This document shows positions 43,631-52,151 of a stretch of 64,000 bases of DNA, in pieces (position 1 is the stretch's first letter; each line of letters starts with the position of its first letter). The stretch comes from Pseudomonas sp. BN411 (lineage in GTDB: Bacteria > Pseudomonadota > Gammaproteobacteria > Pseudomonadales > Pseudomonadaceae), in the NCBI RefSeq assembly GCF_029871235.1, contig NZ_SSOM01000067.1:124001-188000 (forward strand), written 5' to 3'. Below the pieces are notes generated by a model. That model made no database searches. It had not been told where the DNA came from and worked only from the letters and a program-made list of their open reading frames with translations. The translations under genes were made by a program, and so were the position numbers.

Positions 43631-44564
43631 ACTCGAAGTCGCTGGAAAACGCTGGACCGTAGCACCCGCAAGCAACCTGCTGGATGCCCTGAACGCCGGG
43701 GGCTACAAGGTCCCCTACAGCTGTCGGGCCGGTAGCTGCCATGCCTGCCTGGTGCGTTGCCTGTCGGGCGAGCCGGCAGATGCCAGGCCGGAAGCGCTGG
43801 ACAGTTTCCAGCGTGCCGAGGGCTGGCGGCTGTCCTGCCAGTGCCTGGTGGTGCAGGACCTGGTGGTGGAGGTGTTCGACCCGGCACGCGATGGCGTGGA
43901 CGCCGAAGTCGTCGGCGTCGACTGGCCGGCCCCGGATGTCCTGCGCCTGCGACTCGTGCCTTCGCGGCCGCTGCGTTACAGCGCCGGCCAGCATCTCCTG
44001 CTGTGGAATGACGAGGGCGTCGCCCGGCCCTATTCCCTGGCGAGCCTGCCTGGTTTTGACGACTTCCTCGAATTCCACCTGGATTGCCGCAACCCCGGAA
44101 TGTTCAGCGACAGGGCCCGGCGCCTGGTGCCGGGAGACAAGCTGCGCCTGGGTGAACTGCACTGCGGTGCGCTGCACTACGATCCTTCCTGGGACGCCCG
44201 GCCGCTGCTGTTCCTTGCTGCAGGCACTGGACTGGCGCCGCTCTGGGGGCTGCTGCGGGAAGCGCTGCGGAATCATCATCAGGGCCCCATCCGCATCATT
44301 CATCTGGCCCATGACGACTGCGGACATTATCTGGCCAAATCCCTCACCGAGCTGGCTGCAGCGCATTCCGGGCTTGTCGTCGAACTGATCACGCCGGCCG
44401 AGCTGCCAGAGGTTTTGGCGCAATTCCGCCTTGTTTCGCGGCAAACCATCGCCTTACTCTGCGGCCACCCCGCCAGCGTCGAAGAGTTCGCACGCCGGCT
44501 ATATCTGGCCGGCTTGCCCCGTAATCAGCTGCTGGCCGATACCTTCCTGACCCGCGAAGCCTGA
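43623..44564 (+). CDS. 2Fe-2S ferredoxin-type flavin reductase (electron-transfer oxidoreductase)
   Basis: A 313-residue reductase of the CDP-6-deoxyhexose/phenol-hydroxylase reductase type. The N-terminal ferredoxin domain has C-x4-C-x2-C as YSCRAGSCHAC and a fourth cysteine in LSCQC. An FAD domain (ARPYSLAS) and an NAD domain (LLFLAAGTGLAPLWGLL) follow. I chose GTG 43623, which overlaps the GGDEF gene by eight bases and has gggagg 7-8 bases upstream. The redox partner is unknown. Confidence 0.88.
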   Translation: MPELEVAGKRWTVAPASNLLDALNAGGYKVPYSCRAGSCHACLVRCLSGEPADARPEALDSFQRAEGWRLSCQCLVVQDLVVEVFDPARDGVDAEVVGVDWPAPDVLRLRLVPSRPLRYSAGQHLLLWNDEGVARPYSLASLPGFDDFLEFHLDCRNPGMFSDRARRLVPGDKLRLGELHCGALHYDPSWDARPLLFLAAGTGLAPLWGLLREALRNHHQGPIRIIHLAHDDCGHYLAKSLTELAAAHSGLVVELITPAELPEVLAQFRLVSRQTIALLCGHPASVEEFARRLYLAGLPRNQLLADTFLTREA

Positions 44565-44596
44565 CGCCGCGGGCCAACACCAATCGAGGAGTTGCC

Positions 44597-45370
44597 ATGA
44601 GCGAGCACATTCTGGTCGAGCGCGAGCAGGGCCTGCTGACGCTGCGCATGAACCGCCCGGACAAGATGAATGCCCTGACCCGTGCCATGTACAGCCGCAT
44701 GGCCGAAGTGCTGGACGCGGCGCGGGACGATCGCGAAGTGCGCGCCGTGCTGATCACCGGCACCGAGGAGTGCTTCACCAGCGGCAACGATATCGTCGAC
44801 TTCCTGCAGGAACCGCCGAGCGGGATGGACAGCCCGGTGTTCCAGTTCATGCGCGCGCTGTTCGAATTCCCCAAACCGGTCGTGGCGGCCGTGAGTGGTC
44901 CGGCGGTGGGCATCGGCACCACCCTGCTGCTGCATTGCGACCTGGTCTATGTCAGCTGCAACGCCAAGCTGAAGATGCCGTTCGTCAACCTGGGCCTCTG
45001 CCCCGAATTCGGTTCCAGCCTGATCCTGCCGCGCCTGCTCGGCCACGCGAAGGCCGCGGAGCTGTTGCTGCTGGGCGAAGGCTTCACCGGTGAGCAGGCC
45101 GCCAACTGGGGCATTGCCAACGCAGCCCTGGAAAACGGCGCCGTAACGCTGGCCCGTGCCCGTGAGGCGGCAATGCGCTTCCTCGACCTGGCACCCTCGG
45201 CCCTGGCGGTGAGCAAGCGCCTGATGCAGGCGCCGGGCCGTGAGGAACTGCGCCGGGTGATCGCGGAGGAGGGCGAGCTATTCACCCAGCGCCTGCGTTC
45301 TCCGGAGGCGGTGGAAGCGCTGTCGGCCTTCACCCAGCGTCGCAAGCCGGATTTCTCGAAGTTTGTTTGA
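44597..45370 (+). CDS. Enoyl-CoA hydratase/isomerase family protein
   Basis: A 257-residue crotonase-fold enzyme: LRMNRPDKMNALTRAMY, the oxyanion-hole segment SGNDIVDFL, and AAVSGPAVGIGTTLLLHCDLVYVS. The second catalytic region LGLCPEFGSSLILPRLLG has E in EFGSS but only one of the two glutamates of classical hydratases, so isomerase activity is possible. It lies 32 bases after the reductase gene and may be in the same operon. Confidence 0.9.
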   Translation: MSEHILVEREQGLLTLRMNRPDKMNALTRAMYSRMAEVLDAARDDREVRAVLITGTEECFTSGNDIVDFLQEPPSGMDSPVFQFMRALFEFPKPVVAAVSGPAVGIGTTLLLHCDLVYVSCNAKLKMPFVNLGLCPEFGSSLILPRLLGHAKAAELLLLGEGFTGEQAANWGIANAALENGAVTLARAREAAMRFLDLAPSALAVSKRLMQAPGREELRRVIAEEGELFTQRLRSPEAVEALSAFTQRRKPDFSKFV

Positions 45371-45403
45371 CGCTGCGCGAACAACTGTTGGGGGAATAGA
45401 TGC

Positions 45404-45501
45404 TGTAGGGGCGAATTCATTCGCCAAGGGCAGCTCGGCTGCCCCCTTCGACATCTCAGGGCAGACCTTCGGCCTGCATGGCGAATGAATTCGCCCCTAC
45501 A
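45404..45501. repeat. Inverted repeat, gcgaattcattcgc family, copy 3
   Basis: Perfect 22-base arms 45404-45425 and 45480-45501. The internal accttcggcctgc hairpin is shared with copy 2. It lies between two convergent genes next to the pyruvate kinase terminator. Confidence 0.9.
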
Positions 45502-45526
45502 AGCAATCAGCTGATTTACGACCATG

Positions 45527-45556
45527 AAAAAGCCGCCCCGAAGGGCGGCTTTTTCG
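45527..45556 (-). terminator. Terminator of pyruvate kinase gene
   Basis: Stem aagccgccc / gggcggctt with flanking A and T tracts, 14 bases from the pykA stop. Bidirectional form is likely. Confidence 0.87.
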
Positions 45557-45569
45557 TTTCCAGGTCAGG

Positions 45570-47021
45570 TCAGACCAGCAGGTCGCCGACGTGGAGGATC
45601 TTCATGGTGTTGGTGCCGCCCTGGGTGGTGTAGCTGTCACCCTTGGTCAGGATCACCCAGTCGCCCTTGGTTACCACGCCACGTTGCAGCAGTTCGTCCA
45701 CGGCCATCTGGCTGACCTTCTCCGGCGGCAGCGCGGCGGCGTCGAACGGGATGGTCTCCACGCCACGGAACAGCGCCACGCGGGCCTGGGTTTCGCGGTG
45801 CGGCGAGTAGGCGAAGATCGGCACCGAGGAACGGATGCGCGACATGATCAGCGGGGTGTAGCCGCTTTCGGTCAGGCAGATGATGGCCTTGATGCCCGGG
45901 AAGTGGTTGGCGGTGTACATCGACGCGAGAGCGATGCTTTCGTCGCAGCGGTCGAAGGTCTGGCCAACACGGTGGTGCGAGCGGCGGCTGTCCGGGTGCT
46001 TCTCGGCGCCCTGGCAGATACGCGCCATGGCCTGCACCGCTTCCACCGGGTACTCGCCCGCGGCGCTTTCGGCGGAAAGCATCACGGCGTCGGTGTAGTC
46101 GAGCACGGCGTTGGCTACGTCCGAAACCTCGGCGCGGGTCGGCATCGGGCTGTGGATCATCGACTCCATCATCTGGGTCGCGGTGATCACGGCTTTGTTG
46201 TAGCGGCGGGCGTGCAGGATGATCTTCTTCTGGATGCCCACCAGTTCGGCGTCACCGATTTCCACGCCCAGGTCGCCACGGGCCACCATGACGGCGTCGC
46301 TGGCACGGATCAGGCCGTCGAGGGCTTCGTCGTCGGCCACCGCTTCGGCGCGTTCGATCTTGGCCACCAGCCAGGCCTTGCCACCGGCTTCGTCGCGCAG
46401 GCGGCGGGCCAGTTCCATGTCGGCGGCGTCACGGGGGAAGGACACCGCCAGGTAATCCAGTTCCATTTCCGCGGCCAGCTTGATGTCGGCCTTGTCCTTG
46501 GCGGTCAGGGCCGGTGCGGTCAGGCCACCGCCACGGCGGTTGATGCCCTTGTGGTCCGACAGCGGGCCGCCGATCAGCACGGTGCAGTGCAGCTCGTCAG
46601 CGGTGGAGGCGACGACGCGCATCACCACGCGACCGTCGTCCAGCAGCAGCTCGTCGCCGACGCCGCAATCCTTGATCAGGTCCGGGTAGTCGATGCCCAC
46701 CACTTCCTGGGTGCCGGCGTCACGGGGATGGGTGACGGAGAAGCGGAAGCTGTCGCCTTCTTTCAGTTCGATGCGCTTGTTGGCGAACTTGGCGATGCGG
46801 ATCTTCGGGCCTTGCAGGTCGCCGAGCAGGGCGACGAAGCGGCCATGCTTGGCGGCCAGTTCGCGGACCAGGCGGGCGCGTGCCTTGTGTTCTTCGGGGC
46901 TGCCGTGGGAGAAGTTCAGGCGGGCGACGTTCAAGCCCGCGATGATCAGTTGCTCCAGGACCTCCGGGGAGTTGCTGGCCGGGCCGAGGGTGGCGACGAT
47001 TTTGGTGCGGCGGAAAGGCAT
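45570..47021 (-). CDS. pykA: Pyruvate kinase
   Basis: A 483-residue cytoplasmic enzyme making pyruvate and ATP from phosphoenolpyruvate. Seen: the N-terminal RRTKIVATLGPASNSPEVL, VMVARGDLGVEIG, and the signature AVITATQMMESMI. The C-terminal regulatory domain ends the protein. The length matches P. aeruginosa PykA. Its neighbour enoyl-CoA hydratase is convergent. Confidence 0.96.
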   Translation of the reverse strand: MPFRRTKIVATLGPASNSPEVLEQLIIAGLNVARLNFSHGSPEEHKARARLVRELAAKHGRFVALLGDLQGPKIRIAKFANKRIELKEGDSFRFSVTHPRDAGTQEVVGIDYPDLIKDCGVGDELLLDDGRVVMRVVASTADELHCTVLIGGPLSDHKGINRRGGGLTAPALTAKDKADIKLAAEMELDYLAVSFPRDAADMELARRLRDEAGGKAWLVAKIERAEAVADDEALDGLIRASDAVMVARGDLGVEIGDAELVGIQKKIILHARRYNKAVITATQMMESMIHSPMPTRAEVSDVANAVLDYTDAVMLSAESAAGEYPVEAVQAMARICQGAEKHPDSRRSHHRVGQTFDRCDESIALASMYTANHFPGIKAIICLTESGYTPLIMSRIRSSVPIFAYSPHRETQARVALFRGVETIPFDAAALPPEKVSQMAVDELLQRGVVTKGDWVILTKGDSYTTQGGTNTMKILHVGDLLV

Positions 47022-47131
47022 GCGAAGACTCCATTTTTCAAGCAGAGCCCGAGGCTACTACGCAGAAAAACTGTAGTCATTGTTCCTTTTCACTACCCGC
47101 TGAATTGTTTCAGGTGGCCCGCCGGGCGGTG

Positions 47132-47935
47132 TCACGGGCGATCCGAATTCAGTGCCTGGTCCAGGTGGCGCGAGGCCTTGGTGGCCAGGTCGCTGTCGGG
47201 GAATTGCACCAGCAGCCGGCGGAAATAGCCGATGGCCTTGTCGCGGTTGGCGTGGGGATTGTCCGGCGCCAGGTACATCAGGCCCAGCTGGTAGAGCGCC
47301 TTCTGTTTGATGTCCGGCTGCACATGGGGGTCGGACAGCGCCAGCATATAGAGCTCCTCGGCTTCGGCGACGCGGTCCTTGAGCACGGCACGACGCGAGA
47401 GCAGGGTCATGTCTGGGTCCAGCCCTGGTTTGTACAGGTCGAGATTGTTGCTTGGCTGCCAGGTGGCCAGGAGCTCGCGAGAGGTCTTTTGTACCGGGTC
47501 CTTCGCCCGCTGGCGGATCACCAGGATGCGCGCTTCGGCACGTTCGGCCGCACGGCTGCTGGGGAATTCGTTCAGCACACGCTCCAGGTAGGTCAGTGCC
47601 TTGGCGTCATCACGCTGCTCGTTGAAGCGGCTCATGTAGATCAGGCCGATCTGGTACAGGGCGATGGCGCGCACGTCGTCGCTGAACTTGTCGTCGCGGT
47701 AGCCGACCAGGTAAAGCTCTTCCGCTTCGGGGCTCTTGGCATCGCGGATGGCCATGGCGCTGTAGGTGAGCAGGTCGCCTTCCTCTTCCACCGCGGCGGC
47801 CATGCGCTTGCTCTTCATGGTCTTGTATTCCACCACTTCGTTGGTGGTGACCTGCGCGATGAACAACGGGGTAGTGGGCGAGCAGGCGCCCAGCAGCAGG
47901 CAGACGGCGAGCAGGGCGGGAAGGCTGGGATGCAT
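47132..47935 (-). CDS. TPR-type outer-membrane lipoprotein
   Basis: A 267-residue predicted lipoprotein: signal peptide ending L-G-A-C (about residue 18). Two TPR/Sel1-like helical repeats are seen (ALYQIGLIYMSRFNEQRDDAKALTYLERV and ALYQLGLMYLAPDNPHANRDKAIGYFRRL). The function is unknown; such proteins often scaffold envelope complexes. It is divergent from another TPR-like lipoprotein gene at 48103. Confidence 0.85.
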   Translation of the reverse strand: MHPSLPALLAVCLLLGACSPTTPLFIAQVTTNEVVEYKTMKSKRMAAAVEEEGDLLTYSAMAIRDAKSPEAEELYLVGYRDDKFSDDVRAIALYQIGLIYMSRFNEQRDDAKALTYLERVLNEFPSSRAAERAEARILVIRQRAKDPVQKTSRELLATWQPSNNLDLYKPGLDPDMTLLSRRAVLKDRVAEAEELYMLALSDPHVQPDIKQKALYQLGLMYLAPDNPHANRDKAIGYFRRLLVQFPDSDLATKASRHLDQALNSDRP

Positions 47936-48102
47936 GGCGGAACCGGGTCCTTGGGCGACCTCCGCAGTCTAGCAGTGGCCGCGTGCTATCCGTGGCAGGC
48001 GCCGGCAGGACCAATCGGAGGTTATGCTTCGCATCCTGATCGCCCGGTGGCCTGAAGAAGCGACGCGCCCGGCCGATATCCCGGTGGACGGAGGAACCAA
48101 CC

Positions 48103-48474
48103 ATGCGAACCCTGATCATCCTGACCCTGCTGGCGGCCGTGAGCGGCTGCACGCGCTGGTCCCTCGACCATCACCTGAACAATGCCTACCGCTCCTACGA
48201 GGACGGCGACTGCGAAGACGTGATGCTCGAACTGTCCAAGGCTGAGCGCAAGAGCCGCTCCCGCCAGTACCTGCAGCCGGAAATCTCTCTGCTGCGCGGC
48301 CAGTGCCTGGAGCGCCAGAACCTGTTCGTCGATGCGGCGCAGACCTATCAGTTCATCATTGCCCGCTACCCCTCCAGCGAGTACGCCTACCGTGCCAAGG
48401 CGCGCCTGGAGACGCTCCAGCAGCTCGGCCGCGTGGGCAGCAGTACCACCAAGGCCAACGCGGCGCCGCTCTGA
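48103..48474 (+). CDS. Small TPR-like lipoprotein
   Basis: A 123-residue predicted lipoprotein: signal peptide MRTLIILTLLAAVSGC with the lipobox V-S-G-C, then short helical repeats (LNNAYRSYEDGDCEDVMLELSKAER and FVDAAQTYQFIIARYPSSEYAYRAKARLETL). It resembles a BamD-like TPR fragment in style. It is divergent from the larger TPR lipoprotein gene and precedes a DUF4124 gene. Confidence 0.82.
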   Translation: MRTLIILTLLAAVSGCTRWSLDHHLNNAYRSYEDGDCEDVMLELSKAERKSRSRQYLQPEISLLRGQCLERQNLFVDAAQTYQFIIARYPSSEYAYRAKARLETLQQLGRVGSSTTKANAAPL

Positions 48475-48557
48475 CCCGTAAGCCGGCCGTCGGTCGTTGG
48501 CCGCTTGAGCTGCGACGGGCCGGGACTAAGCTGAGCCTCTATCCGAGGGACCCAGGA

Positions 48558-48980
48558 ATGCGCCACCTGCTGTGCTGCCTGTTGCTGATACCGGCCATCG
48601 CCGGCGCGGAGATATATCGCTGGACCGATGCGCAGGGCCAAGTGCATTTCAGCGAGACGCCACGGGAGGGAGCCGAGGTGGTATCGGTGAAACCCCAGGT
48701 AGTGGAGCGGGATCAGGCGACCCGAGAGCGTGAGGCTCGCACCGAGAAAATCCACGACGCGCGTCGCCAGGAACAGGCAGCCGCCGTCGAGAAGGCCGAG
48801 GTAGCACGCGAACAGCGGCAGAAGCTGTGCGGCGAGTGGCGCGATCAGCAAGGACAGCTGAGTCACGGCGGACCGTACTACCGTCTCGACGAGCGTGGCG
48901 AGCGACAGTACTACACTGATCAACAGATCGACTCCTTCCGTCGCAAATTGGCCGAGAGCCTGGCCCGAGATTGCAATTGA
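48558..48980 (+). CDS. DUF4124 domain exported protein
   Basis: A 140-residue exported protein: signal peptide MRHLLCCLLLIPAIAGA followed by the DUF4124 module EIYRWTDAQGQVHFSETP. It then has a charged helical stretch (EREARTEKIHDARRQEQAAAV) and a short C-terminal part with two cysteines. DUF4124 proteins are common in gammaproteobacteria and lack a known role. ATG 48558 was chosen because it starts the signal peptide. Confidence 0.85.
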   Translation: MRHLLCCLLLIPAIAGAEIYRWTDAQGQVHFSETPREGAEVVSVKPQVVERDQATREREARTEKIHDARRQEQAAAVEKAEVAREQRQKLCGEWRDQQGQLSHGGPYYRLDERGERQYYTDQQIDSFRRKLAESLARDCN

Positions 48981-49040
48981 AGGTTGGTCTGGGGCGGCAA
49001 CGAGTCCATACTGAAATGCCATCAATAGCGATTTGATATC

Positions 49041-49400
49041 ATGCCGACAAAGCGCCGTATCGAACGCCATCAGTTGCCTTACTACCTGAAGGTGTTCAAT
49101 CGCATCACCGACAAGCCCATGGGTTACCTGGGCAACGTCTCCATGGACGGCCTGATGCTGATCAGCCAGCTGCCCATGCTGGTGGGCGCGCGCTTCGACA
49201 TGCGCTTGAAGATTCCGGGCAAGGATGGGCAGCTGCACTTCATCGACTTCTACGCCACCTGCCAGTGGTGCCATGAGGACGTGACCCCGGCGAACTACGA
49301 TTCCGGCTTTTCACTGGTGGCACCGCCCGCTGAATACGCGGACCTCATCGATGCCCTGCGTTTCTATTTCAGCTTTCGCCCTTTGGCCGCCTCGGCCTGA
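49041..49400 (+). CDS. PilZ-domain c-di-GMP effector
   Basis: A 119-residue stand-alone PilZ protein. The c-di-GMP-binding motifs are both present: R-x-x-x-R (R5 and R9 in KRRIERH) and N-x-S-x-x-G (NVSMDG). The beta-barrel body and C-terminal helix (DLIDALRFYF) follow. It should bind c-di-GMP and act on a partner, not visible here. The ribosome site before ATG 49041 is weak. Confidence 0.92.
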   Translation: MPTKRRIERHQLPYYLKVFNRITDKPMGYLGNVSMDGLMLISQLPMLVGARFDMRLKIPGKDGQLHFIDFYATCQWCHEDVTPANYDSGFSLVAPPAEYADLIDALRFYFSFRPLAASA

Positions 49401-49462
49401 ATCTGCCTGAAGGATGGTCGTCGGCTGGTCGACTTTTTCCCGAAAATCTCCGAAGAACCAAT

Positions 49463-49491
49463 GAAAAAGGCGCCAGATGGCGCCTTTTTCA
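49463..49491 (-). terminator. Terminator of L,D-transpeptidase gene
   Basis: Stem aaaaaggcgcc / ggcgccttttt around a short loop, 13 bases beyond the stop. It may also serve the PilZ gene from the other side. Confidence 0.85.
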
Positions 49492-49503
49492 TTGCAGGTG
49501 GGG

Positions 49504-50013
49504 TCAGGGGCGGATCTCGATCAGGGTGCCGTCCTTCACCAGGCTCCAGATCTCTTGCATGTCCGCGTTCTTCATGGCGATGCAACCCTCGGTCCAGTCC
49601 AGGGTGTGGAAGTACCACTCCGGGTATTCCTCATCCAGCGGGGTGCCATGGATCATGATCATGCCGCCCGGTGGCACGCCCTTGTCCCGTGCCTTGGCGG
49701 CATCGCGGGCATTGGGGTAGGAGATGTGCAGGGCCAGGTTGAACTTGTCGCTGGTCTTGCGCCAGTCGATCCAGTAGAAGCCTTCCGGGGTGCGCTGGTC
49801 GCCTTCACGCAGCTTGGGGCCGGTGGGGACTTTGCCAAGGGAAATGCGGTACGTCTTGAGGATGTCGCCGCGATTCATCAGCAACAGCTTGCGTTCCGAC
49901 TTCACTACCAGAACCTTGTCGATGGATTTGCCACCCAGCGTCGGCGTAGTGCTTGCCTGGGCGAGAGCGGCAAGGCTCATGGAAAGTACGACTAGCAACC
50001 AGCGCATCGGCAC
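49504..50013 (-). CDS. L,D-transpeptidase (YkuD) family protein
   Basis: A 169-residue periplasmic enzyme with an N-terminal signal peptide (LLVVLSMSLAALAQA). The YkuD domain has the catalytic histidine in MIMIHGTP and the active-site cysteine in WTEGCIAMKNADM. L,D-transpeptidases crosslink peptidoglycan or attach outer-membrane lipoprotein. It sits alone, with a terminator. Confidence 0.93.
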   Translation of the reverse strand: MPMRWLLVVLSMSLAALAQASTTPTLGGKSIDKVLVVKSERKLLLMNRGDILKTYRISLGKVPTGPKLREGDQRTPEGFYWIDWRKTSDKFNLALHISYPNARDAAKARDKGVPPGGMIMIHGTPLDEEYPEWYFHTLDWTEGCIAMKNADMQEIWSLVKDGTLIEIRP

Positions 50014-50052
50014 GACATCCCCACAGTGTTCACATATTAAGCAGAATAGCGG

Positions 50053-50607
50053 TCAGGCTTTCTTGTAATAGGCCAGCAACGGCGCGAGTGGCTCGTTGCG
50101 CACCGGGAAGACCTGCCCGGCGCGATCGGCGAAGTAGCATTCTAAGGTACGGCCCACGGTCGGAAAAGCCAGCTCCGACCAGGGAATATCCCGCTCGTGA
50201 AACAGGCGTACTTCCAGGCTTTCTTCGCCGGCAGCGAAGTCCAGATCCACCAGTTCGGCGCGGAAGAAGGTGTAGACCTGGCTGATGTGCGGCAGGTCGA
50301 ACAGGGTGTAGAGGCTGAGGTTGCGTACCCGCGCGCAGGCTTCTTCGAGGGTTTCGCGCGTGGCGGCCTGCTCCATGGTCTCGCCGTTCTCCATGAAGCC
50401 GGCGGGGAGCGTCCAGTAACCCTTGCGCGGGTCGATGGCGCGACGGCAGAGCAGCACCTGCTCACCCCACACCGGCAGGCAACCGGCGACGATACGTGGG
50501 TTCTGGTAGTGGATCGTGTGGCAGCTTTCGCACACGTAGCGCAGGCGGTTGTCGCCGTCGGGGATGCGCTGGACGACCGGGCCGCCACACTGGCTGCAGT
50601 ATTTCAT
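50053..50607 (-). CDS. NUDIX hydrolase with N-terminal zinc ribbon
   Basis: A 184-residue protein. The N-terminal zinc ribbon is C-x2-C...C-x2-C (YCSQCGG, VCESCHT), followed by a Nudix box G-x5-E-x7-R-E-x2-E-E-A-x. The last glycine of the consensus is alanine here. This layout resembles NADH pyrophosphatase-like and ADP-ribose-type nudix proteins. The substrate is not known. It is divergent from the CoA pyrophosphatase gene. Confidence 0.87.
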   Translation of the reverse strand: MKYCSQCGGPVVQRIPDGDNRLRYVCESCHTIHYQNPRIVAGCLPVWGEQVLLCRRAIDPRKGYWTLPAGFMENGETMEQAATRETLEEACARVRNLSLYTLFDLPHISQVYTFFRAELVDLDFAAGEESLEVRLFHERDIPWSELAFPTVGRTLECYFADRAGQVFPVRNEPLAPLLAYYKKA

Positions 50608-50776
50608 CGTGGTTCCTCAGGGGCAGGCGCCCATCTTGGCGCGGCACGGTGTCGCACGGCAAGCGGCGTGCCGGGCAAACCAGAGGTGGTGAATGCTGCG
50701 ACCTGTCGGCGTAGGACTTGGGCGGTCCCAAGGTTCATGCCATGATGCCCGGCAGTCGAGAACAACGAGAAAATCC

Positions 50777-51379
50777 ATGCTGGATGACCTGCTCCGTCGC
50801 GTGCAGAGCTACTCCCCGAGAACCCTGGAAACCGATCACGACTTCCCCGAAGCCGCGGTGCTGGTGCCCATCACCCGCAGCGACGAGCCGGAACTGGTGC
50901 TGACCCTGCGCGCCAGCGGCTTGTCCACCCACGGTGGTGAGGTGGCCTTTCCCGGTGGCCGCCGCGATCCCGAGGATCAGGACCTGATTCGCACGGCTCT
51001 GCGCGAAGCGGAGGAAGAGGTCGGACTGCCTCCGGGTCTGGTGGAAGTCATCGGCCCGCTCAGCCCCCTGGTCTCCCGTCATGGCATCAAGGTCACGCCC
51101 TATGTCGGTCTGGTTCCGGACTTCGTCCAGTACAAGGCCAACGATGGCGAGATCGACTCGGTGTTCAGCGTCCCGCTGGAGTTCTTTCGCGATGATCCGC
51201 GCCAGATGACCCACCGCATCGACTACCTCGGCCGCAGCTGGTACGTCCCCAGCTATCAGTACGGCGAATACAAGATCTGGGGCCTGACCGCCATCATGGT
51301 CGTCGAGCTGGTCAACCTGGTGTACGACGCCGGGATCGACATGACTCGCGCCCCCGAGACCTTCATAAGACTCAAATAA
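50777..51379 (+). CDS. CoA pyrophosphatase (NUDIX)
   Basis: A 200-residue nudix enzyme of the NudL/CoA-diphosphatase type. The canonical Nudix box is intact in FPGGRRDPEDQDLIRTALRE followed by AEEEVGL, and the upstream CoA-family signature is LVLTLRASGLSTHGGEVAFP. ATG 50777 gives MLDDLLRRVQSYSP. It heads a chain with the gamma carbonic anhydrase, DUF1289, purT and SGNH hydrolase genes. Confidence 0.9.
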   Translation: MLDDLLRRVQSYSPRTLETDHDFPEAAVLVPITRSDEPELVLTLRASGLSTHGGEVAFPGGRRDPEDQDLIRTALREAEEEVGLPPGLVEVIGPLSPLVSRHGIKVTPYVGLVPDFVQYKANDGEIDSVFSVPLEFFRDDPRQMTHRIDYLGRSWYVPSYQYGEYKIWGLTAIMVVELVNLVYDAGIDMTRAPETFIRLK

Positions 51380-51400
51380 GCCCCGTTCGAGGAGCGCCTG

Positions 51401-51925
51401 ATGAAATACCGCCTTGGAACCGCCCAGGTCGAAGCCCATGCCGACAGCTGGACCGCCCCCACTGCCACCCTGGTGGGCAACGTGCGCCTGGACGCCGGCG
51501 CCAGTGTCTGGTTCGGCGCCGTACTGCGCGGCGACAACGAGCTGATCCACATTGGTGAGAACAGCAACGTCCAGGATGGCACCGTGATGCATACCGACAT
51601 GGGCTTCCCGCTGAACATCGGCCGCTCCGTCACCATCGGCCACAACGCCATGCTGCACGGCTGTTCGGTGGGCGACTTCAGCCTGATCGGCATCAATGCC
51701 GTGGTGCTCAACGGCGCGAAGATCGGCAAGTACTGCATCATCGGCGCCAACGCGCTGATTCCCGAAGGCAAGGAAATTCCCGACGGTTCGCTGGTCATGG
51801 GCTCCCCCGGCAAGGTGGTGCGGGAGCTGACCGAGCAACAGAAGAAAATGCTCGAAGCCAGCGCCGCCCACTACGTGCACAACGCCCAGCGCTACGCCCG
51901 CGACCTGGCGGAGCAGGACGACTGA
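51401..51925 (+). CDS. Gamma-class carbonic anhydrase family protein
   Basis: A 174-residue left-handed beta-helix protein with hexapeptide repeats ([34 protein letters not shown]). Metal-site histidines are likely the one in VMHTD and the two in GHNAMLHGC. It belongs to the YrdA/PaaY-like group; carbonic anhydrase activity has been shown for some. Its stop overlaps the next start by one base. Confidence 0.92.
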   Translation: MKYRLGTAQVEAHADSWTAPTATLVGNVRLDAGASVWFGAVLRGDNELIHIGENSNVQDGTVMHTDMGFPLNIGRSVTIGHNAMLHGCSVGDFSLIGINAVVLNGAKIGKYCIIGANALIPEGKEIPDGSLVMGSPGKVVRELTEQQKKMLEASAAHYVHNAQRYARDLAEQDD

Positions 51926-52134
51926 TGGACTCCGAACGCCCCGTCCGTTCGCCCTGCGTGCAGGTCTGCGTGCTGGACGACCACGACATCTGCAGCGGCT
52001 GCCAGCGCACCGCCGATGAAATCACCCGTTGGGGCCGCATGGACAATGCCGAGCGCCGCGAGGTCCTGGCCCGTTGCTTCGAACGCGCCAAGGCCAGCGG
52101 CCTGTTCATCATTCCCCCGACCCAGGCTTCTTGA
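51925..52134 (+). CDS. DUF1289 small cysteine-rich protein
   Basis: A 69-residue protein with the DUF1289 cysteine pattern [21 protein letters not shown] (four cysteines), probably zinc or iron-sulfur binding. Function unknown. It overlaps the carbonic anhydrase stop by one base (tgATG) and is followed by purT after 17 bases. Confidence 0.9.
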   Translation: MDSERPVRSPCVQVCVLDDHDICSGCQRTADEITRWGRMDNAERREVLARCFERAKASGLFIIPPTQAS

Positions 52135-52151
52135 CTCCCCGAGGAAACGAC

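Noticed and set aside
42290-43675. Upstream in-frame extension of the fumarase reading frame (would give 969 residues)
   Set aside because: The extension is antisense to the GGDEF gene. The conserved fumarase start is at 42289.
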